Part shown: positions 63,711 to 64,000 of the stretch, one piece after another
How the letters are laid out: the number at the start of each line of letters is the position of its first letter
How positions within the stretch are numbered: the stretch's first letter is position 1
Made by a program: the position numbers and the translations under genes
Assembly (NCBI RefSeq): GCF_016774335.1
Contig: NZ_JAETWA010000046.1
Span: 124,001-188,000, forward strand
DNA length: 64,000 nucleotides
DNA from: Luteimonas saliphila
Lineage (GTDB): Bacteria > Pseudomonadota > Gammaproteobacteria > Xanthomonadales > Xanthomonadaceae
Direction of reading: 5' to 3'
The notes under the pieces: generated by a model
Told to the model about the DNA's origin: nothing
The model's database searches: none
Seen by the model: the letters and a program-made list of their open reading frames with translations, nothing else

Positions 63711-64000
63711 ATGACGTCGGCCGGCATTCCCCGGTTGCGGCTTCGCCTTACCTGGGCTACGTGGCGGATGGTCCGGCGACGCCAAGGCCGTGCCCACGCA
63801 TCCGCCGCCGCCGCCGCCGTCGTAGCCCGGATAAGCCCGCAGGGCGCATCCGGGGAATCGCCGCCGTGTCCCGGCCCGGATCGCTTGCGCCGGTGCGGGA
63901 TGACGTCGGCCGGCATTCCCGGGTGCGGCTTCGCCTTACCCGGGCTACGTGGCGGATGGCCCGGCGGCGCCAAGGCCGCGCCCACGCGTCCGCCGTCGCC
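63711..64000. repeat. 189-bp period duplication with REP units at the right edge
   Basis: ATGACGTCGGCCGGCATTCC starts at 63711 and again at 63900 and each continues about 100 bases. Each copy holds an inverted REP variant (63729-63761; 63918-63949), with a forward unit between (63822-63855). A CCG trinucleotide run lies at 63802-63820. No gene seen. Confidence 0.8.

Overview
The window is very GC-rich (roughly 65-70 %) and densely coding. Its gene content points to a member of the Xanthomonadaceae/Lysobacteraceae (Lysobacter, Luteimonas and relatives): recB-recD overlap, many TonB-dependent receptors, a xanthomonin-like lasso peptide, abundant dispersed GTAGCCCGGATAAGCCCG-type and GTAGGAGCGGCC-type repeats, and a RAYT-type transposase. 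This placement is inference from family content; no 16S gene is present.

Layout. 1-6.5 kb: the 3' part of recB, recD (with dispersed repeats read through in frame) and a frameshifted dinD. 6.8-11.2 kb: a TonB-dependent receptor with its own two-component system. 11.2-21 kb: an accessory island of lower GC. It holds a HEPN-like protein, a PD-(D/E)XK nuclease-like protein, a NERD-helicase, a second HEPN-like protein with a zinc ribbon, and an operon built around deazaguanine/nucleoside chemistry: a small beta-rich protein, a PfkB kinase fused to a nucleoside deoxyribosyltransferase, a QueC-like enzyme and a nitroreductase/ThcOx-like flavoenzyme. This operon is convergent with an OGG-like DNA glycosylase gene that shares a divergent promoter with an XRE repressor. 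I know QueC-like and OGG-like proteins as accessory parts of type IV CBASS, but no CD-NTase is visible here, so this looks like a distinct candidate defence system.

21.4-30.5 kb: a complete lasso-peptide locus. Two related XRE regulators and palindromic operators lie before a TonB receptor and a lasso isopeptidase on the + strand. On the - strand are a GntR regulator, a 48-residue precursor, the B protein (RRE plus protease) and the C cyclase. The predicted core has Glu at position 7 and ends ISEE, like the xanthomonins. 31-36 kb: an Rhs/YD-repeat protein with an NBR1-like Ig insert and an HExxH tip, overlapped by a small lipoprotein gene. 36.3-37.4 kb: a decayed RAYT element with nested partial copies; a 52-bp internally deleted relative lies at 41.6 kb.

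38.5-41.4 kb: two tandem tRNA-like sequences with abnormal anticodon arms, directly upstream of a slipin gene and rtcB. This is a candidate RNA-repair locus with its own structured RNAs. 41.8-48.3 kb: SnoaL-like protein, short-chain dehydrogenases, hydrolase, MipA/OmpV porin-like protein and an ATP/ADP-carrier-type transporter. 48.5-57.5 kb: an OmpR/kinase pair, then an overlapping operon of hybrid kinase, response regulator, YaiO-like outer-membrane barrel, HEAT-repeat protein and family-2 glycosyltransferase, probably an envelope glycan system. 58-64 kb: REP-rich ordinary chromosome with a KTSC protein, methyltransferase, SnoaL/SDR pair, Atu4866-like protein, divergent LysR regulator and an exported alpha/beta hydrolase.
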